A stretch of DNA of 64,000 nucleotides, from positions 8,440,931-8,504,930 of the forward strand of contig NC_135555.1 of the NCBI RefSeq assembly GCF_964340395.1. Reading direction: 5' to 3'. The position numbers were made by a program, and so were the translations under genes. The notes under the pieces were generated by a model that saw only the letters and a program-made list of their open reading frames with translations, was not told the origin of the DNA and made no database searches. This document shows, in pieces, positions 38,935 to 50,600 of this stretch; positions within the stretch are counted from its first letter, which is position 1; every line of letters begins with the position of its first letter. Origin of the DNA: Glandiceps talaboti. Lineage: Eukaryota; Hemichordata; Enteropneusta; Spengelidae.

Positions 38935-41625
38935 TATTACAATATACCACTGCCTATTACTCTGTATCACTTTATTATACTACCACTTTTTATTGCTCCA
39001 TATGACTGTCTACTGCACTATACCACTGTCTACTACATTATATCAGTCTACTACACTATACCACTGTCTACTACACTACACCACTGTCTCCTGCACTATA
39101 CCAGTCTACTACACTATACCACTGTCTACTACACTATACTACTGCACACTACACTATACCACTATCTACTACACTATACCACTGTCTACTACACTATACC
39201 ACTGTCTACTACATTCTATCACTCTACTACACTATACCACTGTCTACTACACTATACCACTGTCTACTACACTGTACTACATTCTATCACTCTACTACAC
39301 TATACCACTGTCTACTACATTCTATCACTCTACTACACTATACCACTGTCTACTACACTATACCACTCTACTACATTCTATCACTCTACTACACTATACC
39401 ACTGTCTACTACATTCTATCCCTCTACTACACTATACCACTGTCTACTACACTATACCACTCTACTACATTCTATCACTCTACTACACTATACCACTCTA
39501 CTACATTCTATCCCTCTACACTATACCACTCTACTACATTCTATCACTCTACTACACTATACCACTCTACTACATTCTATCACTCTACTACACTATACCA
39601 CTGTCTACTACACTATACCACTCTACTACATTCTATCACTCTACTACACTATACCACTGTCTACTACACTATACCACTCTACTACATTCTATCACTCTAC
39701 TACACTATACCACTGTCTACTACACTATACCACTCTACTACATTCTATCACTCTACTACACTATACCACTGTCTACTACACTATACCACTCTACTACATT
39801 CTATCACTCTACTACACTATACCACTCTACTACATTCTATCCCTCTACTACACTATACCACTCTACTACATTCTATCACTCTACTACACTATACCACTGT
39901 CTACTACATTCTATCCCTCTACTACACTATACCACTGTCTACTACACTATACCACTGTCTACTACATTCTATCCCTCTACTACACTATACCACTGTCTAC
40001 TACACTATACCACTGTCTACTACACTATACCACTGTCTACTGCACTATACCACTGTCTACTACATTCTATCACTCTACTACACTATACCACTGTCTACTA
40101 CACTATACCACTGACTACTACATTCTATCACTCTACTACACTATACCACTGTCTAATACACTATACCACTGACTACTACATTCTATCACTCTACTACACT
40201 ATACCACTGTCTACTACACTATACCACTGTCTACTGCACTATACCACTGTCTACTACATTCTATCACTCTACTACACTATACCACTGTCTACTACATTCT
40301 ATCACTCTACTACACTATACCACTGTCTACTACATTCTATCACTCTACTACACTATACCACTGTCTACTACACTACATCGCTGTCTACTGCACTATACCA
40401 CTGTATACTACATTCTATCACTGTCTACTACACTACATCACTGTCTACTGCACTATACCACTGTCTACTACACTATACCACTGTCTACTACACTACATCA
40501 CTGTTAACTACACTATACCACTGTCTACTACACTACATCACTGTTAACTACACTATACCACTCTACTACACTACATCACTGTTAACTACACTATACCACT
40601 GTCTACTACACTACATCACTGTTAACTACACTATACCACTGTCTACTACACTACATCACTGTTAACTACACTATACCACTGTCTACTACACTACATCACT
40701 GTCTACTGCACTATACCACTGTCTACTACACTGCATCACTGTTAACTACACTACACCACTGTCTACTACACTACATCACTGTTAACTACACTATACCACT
40801 GTCTACTACACTACATCACTGTTAACTACACTATACCACTCTACTACACTACATCACTGTCTACTGCACTATACCACTGTCTACTACACTACATCACTGT
40901 CTACTGCAGTATACCACTGTCTACTACACTATACCACTGTCTACTACACTATACCACTGTCTACTACACTACATCACTGTTAACTACACTATACTAGTCT
41001 ACTACTCTACATCACTGTCTACTGCAGTATACCACTGTCTACTACACTATATCACTGTCTACTACACTACATCACTGTCTACTACACTATACCACTGTCT
41101 ACTACACTATACCAGTCTACTACACTATACCACTGTCTACTACATTACATCACTGTCTACTACACTATACCACTGTCTACTACATTACATCACTGTCTAC
41201 TACACTATACCACTGTCTACTACATTACATCACTGTCTACTACACTATACCACTGTCTACTACATTACATCACTGTCTACTACACTATACCACTGTCTAC
41301 ATTATATCACTGTCTACTACACTATACCACTGTCTACTACACTATACCACTCTACTACACTACATCACTGTCAACTACACTATACTACTGTCCACTACAC
41401 TATATCACTTTCTACTACACTATACCACTGTCTACTGCACTATTTACTACACTTTATCAGTCTACTACTCTATATCACTCTACACTCTATCACTCTACTA
41501 CACTACAACTGTCTACTACACTTCCACTGTTTACTACACTATACCACTGTCTACTACACTATATCACTCTACAGCACTCTGCTACACTATATCACTCTCT
41601 ATTACACTATACCACTGTCTATTTA
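38935..41625. repeat. 2.7-kb satellite-like array of ~17-20 bp units
   Basis: Units are variants of CTACTACACTATACCACTGT, with shorter forms ending ATTCTATCACT and ACATCACTGT. The 5' half (39180-40360) alternates CTATACCACT and ATTCTATCACT units in higher-order patterns. The 3' half uses ACATCACTGTTAACTACA and, later, ATTACATCACTGTCTACT. The long Leu-His-Tyr-Thr open frames (580 and 373 codons) exist only because the unit lacks stops in two frames; they have no domain and no start context. Array edges are more degenerate than the core. Confidence 0.95.
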
Positions 41626-42130
41626 AGCAATAAACCACCCCGTGGGGATGGTATACCAAGAGGTTTGACCAGTGAACGAAATATATGCACGAGCGATTGA
41701 GTTCAATGGTCAAAACCGAGTACAACTGTCGTAGACGAGCAGTGAACATCAAAATTTGGACGCGTGCCAACTGTGCATTATAGCTCATTTTAGACGCGCT
41801 AGTTCAATGTCTAGACCAATCAGATCTCTCGATTTGCGCCATCAATATACTGGTATAATATAATACATTACATCGCCTGACTACTATACTATACCATTCT
41901 ATATTGATATACCACTACATTATACAACTGTGTATTGCACCATATAAACCCACACACTATAGATACAATTACTATATCGCAATTATAAAGTCAATGTATA
42001 TGTATATTGCACCCGGTACATGTTAATTTTCATTAATATTTGTGGCACTACTAATTGTATAAGACATTATCGGATGTACTAATTACTGACACCAGTTTGT
42101 AGTGCATCTTGTTTTGGTAGTATCGTACTA
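41626..42130. other. Unique spacer after the satellite
   Basis: Non-repetitive, with a short inverted motif CCACCCCGTGGGGATGG at 41636. The satellite-like phrase ACTATACCATTCTATATTG reappears near 41888, so this segment may interrupt the array edge. No gene seen. Confidence 0.4.
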
Positions 42131-42139
42131 GTTGATGTC

Positions 42140-42470
42140 TTCTCAACACGATAACAGTTTATCAACACTTGGTTACGGACCACCTGGATGGTTAACATTG
42201 ATTTTATTGGCCCATGACCACTACAAGAAATTAATTCATCAACACGGGGGGGGGGGGGGCTACAGACCATCTGGTTGGTTAACATCTGTTTTATTGGCTC
42301 ATGACCACTACAAGAAATTAATTTATCAACACCGGGGCTACAGACCAAGTGGTTGCTTCCCACCAATTTGATCGGCCCTTGACCACTAGTTCAGTTACAA
42401 GTGGATTTGACAACACCTGGTTACAGACCAACTGCTTGGTTTCCGTTGATTTGATTGGCTCTTGAACACT
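42140..42470. repeat. Tandem repeat of about 85 bp, four units
   Basis: Units contain ACAGACCATCTGGTTGGTTA, TTTTATTGGCTCATGACCAC and AATTAATTCATCAACAC. A run of about 13 G has grown inside the second unit (42247). The last unit is diverged. Confidence 0.8.
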
Positions 42471-42611
42471 ACTCGTCACAAACCAGCTTACTTTCTTCTA
42501 ATATTCGAATCGATTGGTTGCTATTGAATACAGCACAGTATTAAAATACGATTCGGTATCGCCTGGGCCAATGCAAATCAAATTTTAATGACTGCTGACA
42601 TGCTTGTTTCG

Positions 42612-42895
42612 GCACCAACCCAGTGACAGGTCACGTTGCAAGAAAAATTCCGGTATTAAAGTTTACTAATGCGTTGTACTTTGATGCAAAAAAAAAGTTG
42701 TTTTACGTCAATACAAAGGAGGTCCCAACAGCAGCAAAAGTATGTAAAGGTGGCCCTAGTTATTTCTATGGTTCTGATGACCAGACTGGTCTTACATTTC
42801 TTCAATCAAGCGAAATATTAACAAAAGTCTACGCCCTCTACGGCAGGGTTAGAAAGATCACAACGCCATTGATTGTAAGATGTATATTTTGCTGA
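42612..42895 (+). other. Unassigned open frame, possible exon or transposon remnant
   Basis: An open frame from about 42590 to a TGA at 42893-42895 encodes a peptide of more ordinary composition than its neighbours, containing GTNPVTGHVARKIPVLKF near its start and LTFLQSSEILTKVYAL later. I do not recognise a family. There is no ATG in a good context at the start and I see no clear acceptor or donor, so it could be an exon of an unseen gene, a decayed element fragment, or chance. Confidence 0.25.
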
Positions 42896-43912
42896 AATTC
42901 GGGACCTTTTAACAAAAACAATTGGTTCAGTTTCTTTCTGACTTCATATCAATTGTCATATCTAACAAGTAGTGTACGATTATAAACTGAAGGTATCACT
43001 AAGTTGTATACATGCTTATTTTAAAAAAATACGACCCTATATTTTAGGTGTTACAACAAGAAACGTATAAATAACTCGGGCCAATTGGCAACCAAAGATA
43101 ACATTTTACCCGGCCCTTTCCATAGTCATGTCGATATTCGCAATGGAACCCAAAATAATCAAGCAACATTTCCACCACATTCGAATTCGTAAAAGCTCCC
43201 AAGCTTTGACGATTAATTAGTAATGATTAAAGCTTACGTTAACGCTACAGTTTACGAAGTATAAACGGCATATCTAAACAAAATTATATTAATGGTTGTC
43301 AGAAGTTTACAGCTTTCAATAAATTGTATATATGATGACATCATGACACGAACAGAAATTTAGATAAAGTGCTTCTCTTTACCACGAGAGCTGTTACATT
43401 TATAGTGCCCGAAGAAGGCAAGCAATAAGTGTTACGTTTCCACAGTCAAAGTCAATCCTCAATAAGACTTCCTTACTACGTGAATATTACCCGAGGGGAA
43501 ATAGAACACGAATAGTATCTCTATATGCAAATTGAGGTCATTATGGGTCAATGTGTATACCGCGTGACAAGATCTGAACCAATCACTGAAGGCTATATCA
43601 AGACGATATGCTATAAATAAGTTTATTTTTTTGTTTACATGTAATTAATAAGCTTACTGTATCTTCTACTTTATGCCATGCATAAACACAACCCGCGAAA
43701 AAACAGCAGTGCATTTCAATGGTCTGTTCGTGGTTATCAAGAATGGGACAAGTTCCATGCAAAGACATACAGTATAACTTATCGAAGCATAAACACCACA
43801 GGAGCCAGGATCCCATAACTCTGATTGAACACTACACACTACGACTGTTAGTGTTACATGACAATTTTCACAGAAATAAACAAACAAATAAAAACATCAT
43901 CTGAACCTATAT

Positions 43913-44240
43913 CACAGGGGGCTCAGGCTCAAATACAAACAAATAAAAACAAACAAACAAACTGACTGACTAACTAACTAACTAACTAACAGAAACACAA
44001 AACAAATAGATAGATAGATACATAAATAAGCAAACAAAATCAAACAAACAAGCAAATACTGACCCCAAAATAGTCACAATTGTAGCTAGTGGGGGTATCT
44101 ACAAGTGTGACTATTTTTGGGGGGTCAGTATTTGTGTCTGTCTGTCTGTCTGTCTGTCTGCCTGTCTGTCTGTCTGTCTGTTTGTTTGTTTGTTTGTTTG
44201 TTTGTTTGTTTGTTTATTTATTTGTTTGTTTGTTTGTTTG

Positions 44241-44309
<69 letters not shown>

Positions 44310-44369
44310 GCCTGTTTGTTTGTTTGTTTGTTTTCGTAAACAAAACTAACTGAGCCTGAGCCCCATGTG
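43913..44369. mobile_element. Foldback element, 457 bp, microsatellite-filled arms
   Basis: Ends CACAGGGGGCTCAGGCTCA and, inverted, CACATGGGGCTCAGGCTCA. The centre is a hairpin (CCCCAAAATAGTCACA against TGTGACTATTTTTGGGG, loop near 44088). The left arm is filled with AAAC/AACT tetramers and the right arm with GTCT and GTTT runs, so the microsatellites are roughly inverted images of each other. No coding capacity. Confidence 0.7.
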
Positions 44370-44458
44370 TCTACATCAGAGGCACCCTGTGTTGTTTTTG
44401 TATCAGAGTCTTTGCCTGAAATATTTCCGATCCTTAGCTCACGCCATTCAAGAAAACG
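44370..44458. repeat. Repeat segment shared with 62875-62985
   Basis: CATCAGAGGCACCCTGTGTT, GTTTTTGTATCAG and CCATTCAAGAAA recur in the same order in the kinase intron near 62875-62985. This suggests a dispersed element that extends outside the foldback boundary. Confidence 0.45.
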
Positions 44459-44839
44459 CATTGGTGGTTGTTTTTTTTTGTTTTTTTACAATTTATAGAG
44501 TTCGAATTCGAGGACAAAATACATGTAAGACGGTTTACTGAGTCTTCTAATCGTATTTATAGCTTACTGGTACAAAGTAACGATTAAATACACACGAAAA
44601 ACACATCGTGTCTTCATTTAGAAGAAACGTATCCTTTATTAAAAAATGTCGTCATGACCCAGTTTAGAAATATGTTGGTCAATATAATTTATTTCTACAA
44701 AATCTAGTCTGTAGCTCCCAGACGGTGTTGACAAAAGATTCCGTAACAATCATACTAGTAACTAGGATCAGAAACTGTTCTCAGTATCAAGTATCTCCCG
44801 GGAAATCCTGTAAACATGTCACGATGGCTTCGATTACTA

Positions 44840-45088
44840 AGGGACCGGTCAGTTTCTCCAGCTTGGGGGGGGGGGGGGGCGGTGGATTCTTAAATCCGGC
44901 CGACAAAAAGTCACTGCCCCCCCCTATCTGTAATACCAAAACATGATGACCCCCCCCCATATATGATATTCATATGACAGGTAATTTTGATCGTGACTCA
45001 GTGTGGACTGCTTGACTGTGTGTCTTGCATCCCCCTACAAATCCACCGCCCCCCCCCCACCCCCCGCCGAAGAAACTGACCGGTCCCT
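44840..45088. mobile_element. MITE, 249 bp, AGGGACCGGTCAGTTTCT ends
   Basis: AGGGACCGGTCAGTTTCT at 44840 recurs inverted at 45071-45088. Inside each end lie a G or C run and GCGGTGGATT / AATCCACCGC, extending the TIR to about 60 bp. The interior is non-coding; a glycine-rich open frame across the left end is an artefact of the G run. No clear target duplication seen. Confidence 0.75.
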
Positions 45089-45990
45089 AAGGAAGCATAC
45101 AGTTGATTCGTACAGTCTGAGAGTGAAAATTGTGTCAGCATGATTTGGAAAGCCACTCGCTCAGATCTCCAGAAATGAAACCATGCTGGAATATTGAATT
45201 GCTGGAAAATTGATGAATTAGACAGATGTTTTCCAAATATCAACGTTGAGCTGAGGGCATGAAAAGTCAGGTCTATTTCGGATTTGTGTCGGATCCAGTG
45301 CCACCTATTATAGTGATTATTCTTTAAGTTGAAACTAACCTATATATTTATATTCTACATCTCTAAGCAACGTGCTACTAATGATGGTAGTATCACGGGC
45401 CTCGGGACATAGTTTGTTATGGTTACGAAAACCAGCAAACAAGCAAGCAAGCAAGCAAACAAATAAATAAATAAACAAGCAAGTACTAGTATAATAACAA
45501 CAATATGACGATAATGTAGGTCACTTTATTTCGTACTCTGAGGACATCAGTCCATAATATAGATAAATATTAGAAGTTAAAAGGACTGCACAAAACAACA
45601 GAAAACACATTAAGCAGATAGATAAATAAATATTACAAATCATCATTAAGCTTCCACCGAACACTCATAGCGTGGAATACAAAGGTTGCTAAATGCTGGA
45701 TATGATATACTAGTATTTGTAGTGGAAAGTAAGTCAACAAATGATCTATCAGCAGGTGGATCCAAGTATTGCCTAGGAAGTTATTTTGTCCTTATATTAG
45801 AAAAGAGGGCACAAACTAGTAAAAATGGTACTCGTCTTCGACTTGATTTGAGTCACATAAAAGACAAATTCTCTGACATCTATCTATCTCGCCTACGTTT
45901 CTTGTCAGTCTCGATACGTAAGTAGTGAGATGAACACCGGAATCTTGCGAATAACAACAATATAGATACTGGCAAACAAGAAGGACAGAG

Positions 45991-46449
45991 CAGGGGGGGG
46001 GGTTAAAAACTAAATTCTTTTATTTGGTCTCAGACCCCTCCCCTTCTAACTTCATTGGTCAAACTTGATAATTTCTTCAGACAGCACAAACCAATTTCAA
46101 ATCAATATGTAGTAGTATGTAGTGCTATGAATACAAAGCCAGTATGTAGTAGTATGTAGTGTTATGAATACAAAGCCAGTATGTAGTGGTATGTAGTGGT
46201 ATGAATGCAAAGCCAGTATGTAGTAGTATGTAGTGCTATGAATACAAAATTCTTGTTCCCAGCATATGTTTAGTGCCATGCATAACGAAAATTCTTCCAT
46301 TTCTCGACTTGACGGCATTTGTTAGAAATATTTTGTATTTAGGGATACAAAAACATATTCCATTAAAAAATTTTTTTTGTAGGATGAGAACTAAAATGGT
46401 TCGACCCCCTCCCCCCTCCCAACTAAAAGAATTTAGTTGTTTTATCCTG
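45991..46449. mobile_element. Candidate inverted-repeat element, 459 bp
   Basis: Left AACTAAATTCTTTTATTTGG (46007) is inverted on the right as AACTAAAAGAATTTAGTTG (46420). CAGG occurs at both outer edges, and G/C-rich runs lie inside. A 37-bp tandem repeat (GTATGTAGTAGTATGTAGTG, then ATGAATACAAAGCCA; four units, 46105-46240) occupies the interior. No 8-bp duplication matched, so the boundaries are approximate. Confidence 0.5.
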
Positions 46450-46653
46450 CATTTAATTACACATCAACGTTTATATGTAACTTAAATTATAATATTATAA
46501 AATTATAATTTCCTAAATGAGAAATATGGCATACATATAAGAACACATTGTTGTAATTCTTGTTGCATAGAAACATTGCTGATATTTATGTCATTTACTC
46601 TGTCGCTCATGTTTATCAGTATTTCTATGTTGTTTTTGTTATTGTTATTAGTT

Positions 46654-46696
<43 letters not shown>

Positions 46697-46716
46697 GGTG
46701 GTGGTGGTGGTGGTGG

Positions 46717-47010
46717 CACAGGGGCGTGTAATATTTCATAGATTGTTGTTTTCTTATTGCTTAGAATGCCGTTTTCTTAGGAAAATATCGTACGAATCTT
46801 GCTGCTACAAATGTATCATTCTCTATACTACTAAGAAATATTAAAGGGTGGTCATCTTGTTTCGTTAACCTTTCAAATTTGAACAAAACATATTTCTTAG
46901 TAGTATATCTCTTCCCTTTACATGTAGGAATATATATTAATCAAAAGGTTGTTATATTTAGTCTTTAGACCTGGAAAACAACAATCTATGGAATATTACA
47001 CGCCCCTGTG
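46717..47010. mobile_element. MITE, 294 bp, CAGGGGCG ends
   Basis: CACAGGGGCGTGTAATATT at the left and the same sequence inverted at the right begin ~40-bp TIRs (continuing CATAGATTGTTGTTTTC) with one mismatch. An inner inverted pair, ATACTACTAAGAAATAT (46827) against ATATTTCTTAGTAGTAT (46889), gives a second stem. CAGGG termini are typical of hAT elements, but an 8-bp duplication is not evident because both flanks are GGT repeats. GTT/GGT microsatellites lie directly outside both ends (46656-46716 and 47011-47030). Confidence 0.75.
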
Positions 47011-47030
47011 GGGGGTGGTGGTGGTGGTGG

Positions 47031-47031
47031 T

Positions 47032-47066
<35 letters not shown>

Positions 47067-47115
47067 TGTTTTCGTAAACATAAGTACTAACTAACTAAGC
47101 CTGAGCCCATGTGGT
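47031..47115. repeat. Poly-T tract plus solo foldback terminus
   Basis: About 32 T residues followed by TTTTCGTAAACATAAGTACT and AAGCCTGAGCCCATGTG. The latter matches the right end of the foldback element at 44331-44369, so this is a truncated relative. Confidence 0.6.
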
Positions 47116-47255
47116 GAAAGAGTAACCACCCACAAATTTACAGGCTGTGCCCAGGCCCTTTAACTTCAGTCAATGAAACTCATTACCGGCTCCGTATATA
47201 CAAAGTGTTCTGACAAGTAAAATACAATGTACATCATCGACGGCACATCAACTTT

Positions 47256-47452
47256 CAATCTGATTAAAATCTGATGTTAGATAGGCTGGTTTTCCTGTAT
47301 TTACCTTTATTCCATCGTTATTGCGTCTTTTACGTTAGTTTTTTTTTTCCTGGGCGAACGCAAAAAAAACTAACGTAAAAGACGCAATAACGATGGAATA
47401 AAGGTAAATACAGGAAAATCAGCCTATCTAACATCAGATTTTAATCAGATTG
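47256..47452. mobile_element. Palindromic MITE (family P), 197 bp, near-perfect arms
   Basis: Two ~92-bp arms are almost perfectly complementary around a short loop (TGGGCGAACG). Ends are CAATCTGATTAAAATCTGAT. The 9-bp ATCAACTTT lies immediately outside both ends (47247-47255 and 47453-47461), an exact target duplication. Arm identity implies recent insertion. It has no coding capacity. It sits about 215 bp upstream of the CTU2 start codon. Confidence 0.92.
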
Positions 47453-47461
47453 ATCAACTTT

Positions 47462-47667
47462 ACATGTCAGGGATAAGCGCCAAGCGAAACATAGAGAGGG
47501 AGCCCTCTTCAGACGCGAGGAAATCTTACTTGAGTAACCGGCCAACAAACAGAAACGATACAAACCCGGCACATTACTTCCGGTTACTCGGTATTTACAT
47601 CATCGTCAGCTCTTGTATACGCGAATTCTAGAGTAGGTGTAATTCTCACAGATTTCATGGTAGCAAG
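47462..47667 (+). promoter_or_regulatory. CTU2 upstream region and leader
   Basis: This short, less AT-rich stretch between the palindromic MITE and the CTU2 ATG contains ACTTCCGG (47576-47583), an ETS-type site common in TATA-less housekeeping promoters. No TATA box is apparent. An upstream ATG at 47657 opens a different frame overlapping the start. The transcription start is unknown. Confidence 0.45.
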
Positions 47668-50600
47668 ATGTGTCAAGTACAGGATGGAGATGATGAGATG
47701 CCAAAACACACATCAAGGTACGTCTAAGTGTCATGTTCACTGTGCGGTAGTGCTGGCATATTTACGTCTATGATAACAGAACACACGTGTGTTGATGTAC
47801 TAGTGCGTTGATCAACTTGATGTAGTGTAACAGATGGGAAGGGACAACGCTTCTCAAACCTGCATAGTGGATATCTGGGAGAAAAGAGAGTAAAATCAAA
47901 ACAAAGAAATATTGACGTGATATTATGTTCTTTTTATATCTTCATATCTCTCAGAATTCCAACGTCAACGGTCAAGTGCCTGTGATCTATACAGTTACAA
48001 CATGGATCCCCCTAATACATCCATGGTTACAATTACATGCATACACACTAATACTAGTAGATACACCCATGGTATTTGTATTACTAATACTATAGTCCTG
48101 CTTGCAGAGCCGGGGGGGGGGGGTGGTTGATTCTGTCAGTGTCAGTGTCATAGTCATAGTCACTTCTCTCCTCCTCTCCTCAAAAAGGGACACTCTGAAA
48201 GTTGTTCCCAGCTTACTGGTCCACAAGCAGGACAATGTATTTACATATGGTATCAAACAGTAACAGAACACAGGGAAAGAAAATAAGGCAAAAGACTCAA
48301 TACCATGACAACAAGAAAAAGAGATAAATAAAAAGTGAAGAATCTATCACTCCTCTATTGTACAACCAGTCACATATTACACACACTATAAAGTGAAATG
48401 GCTGAATCAAAATTTTCATTCCTGATAATTTTATGTTTTCAGTCTCAGTACGACATGTATGAAATGTGAAGAATCTGCTGTCATTAGTTTGAAATCAAGT
48501 AACTCTGCTTTCTGCAGGTAGGAATACTAGAATTTATTGTAAGGGGCCTTGTCACTATGAGCCACATGACAAGTAGTAACAAACCCTTAGGTCATGAGCA
48601 TTTTCCAGCTGAATGAAGAGAATTATTTGGGATTAATATAGTTATACATTTTCAAACATATAATTCATGAAAAATTGAGAAAAGTAATGGTAATTTTGAA
48701 TGTTTGGAATGACGTAGACATTGGTTGTTGTGATGTAGAACGACTATGGTATAAATCCATATTTTCTGTTCAAAGATGATATCATGGCTTGTGCATGATA
48801 TCTGTCTGTCTGTATAATTATGGTGTAGGTCCTGGGTAAGAAATAACACACTGGGACTGCACACACATGTAGACTGATGATACATATATTCCATGTACAA
48901 AATTACTTGTCTTGAGATATTTAGAGAATTACATGAAATATTTCTCTCGTACTTATACAGTAATGCATAAAAAATGGTAGTTTGTAGAATGATATCTTGT
49001 CACCACTCATTTGTAAAATGTATTTCCTGTTACCAGGACAACATAGGTTGTGTATAATGGAGACATCATACAAAACTCTATAAGTAACTATCATGTAATA
49101 TTTACCAAATATTTGTTGACTTTCCTACTTCTTGACTTCTAGGGAATGTTTCTTGAAATATTTCATCCATAAATTCCGATCCACAATTGGTAAATCCAAG
49201 TTGGTGAAGAATGGTGAAAAAGTAAGTCTTTTATTGATCTTATTGATTGAAATCAGGTAGAAATTAGAAAGGTGAAAAACACTCCCTTCTTTCTTACTAT
49301 AATCAGACATGGTGTCTACAGTCGTACATGTACATGTAAAACATGCCAACATGTAGATTGAGTGATACATCATCTCTGAGACCAAATCAGGTTGAAGTGG
49401 TATCCGATAGAGTTGTTCAGCAGGTTGTATCTTCCAGACTAGCAAACATGATATTACAACTAAATTCGACAAAGTGTCCGAGTTAGCCTGTCTCAGCTTC
49501 ACTGAAAACTGTGAATTCAGTCCATGCTTGGTGTTGTTATGTAACAAGCTGTGTTTGTAAGGATAGCATTAACAGTTTATCTTTATAGTGATTTGATAAT
49601 GACACTGTATTATGTTAATAGAGGAACTCATCACAAGTGGGTAGTTTTAGCACAGTCTGTGACAATCAAATTCAGACAGTTGAAAGAATTGTGTTGTAAA
49701 CTATGTATTACAGTATTTTGTCCAGTGCTCTCTTTACATGTCATGCCAATCGGATTAAAATCTGCTGTGGTGAAAGCTAGCGGCTAGATGTCTTTATTTA
49801 TCTCTATTTCCATCGTTTTGTGTCATTTATTTTGTTCTGGAGTGATCGCCACCTTGACTATAGAAATAGAGGTAAATAAAGACATCTAGTTGCTCTCAGC
49901 TTTCACAACATCAGATTTTAATCAGACTGATGTCATTCATAACTGTTATTTTCACATTATAGGTTATCTTTTGTACGACTTGTATATCATAATGTGTGTA
50001 GAGATATGGTAAAGTAAAAATGTCCATGATCTAAATAAGATAATAGTTTTAAAGATTTTAAGTTCATTATGTGTTATGGTTTACATTGACAGGTTTTACT
50101 GGCATTCTCTGGAGGTCAAAGTTCAAGTGCAATGCTGAAACTTGTCCAAGAGGTAGGTACAAGGAGGTGATGTCATTCTCTACGATGTGTATGTGTTAGA
50201 AGCAATTTGATAGAATACACAATGTTTAATTTTTCCTCTTTGGTACAGGAGTGTCATCAGTCCTGTACATTGTGTTATATTTGAATGATAAACACACATT
50301 ATCTAGCACATAAATGAAGAAAATTGTATGAATAGAATAAAATAGAATAGAATCTTTATGTTTTCTATTCATTGTATCTTCTTGAATCTTGTCCTATGAA
50401 TGAAATATAGACTATCTCCAGTCTAGTCAAGGCAGTTGTTCGATCACATATTTTTGTGCTCCCCCCAACCGTGTTCATATAAACATGATGATGTCGTGGC
50501 ATCTCCATGGGATTTTAGTTTAAACAGGCTGGAGGTGGAGTCCTGGTTGGGCATTTGCGTATCAGTGTAGTCTGATAACAACAGCCTGTCAGTTTGTGAT

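Noticed and set aside
38923-40665. 580-codon and 373-codon open frames
   Set aside because: They are the satellite unit read in stop-free frames: pure Leu-His-Tyr-Thr repeats, no domain, overlapping in two frames.
44089-44461. Open frames over the foldback right arm
   Set aside because: Translation of GTCT/GTTT runs inside the element.
47657-47659. Upstream ATG as CTU2 start
   Set aside because: It is in another frame; the ATG at 47668 gives MCQV, matching the conserved N-terminus, and joins exon 2 in frame.
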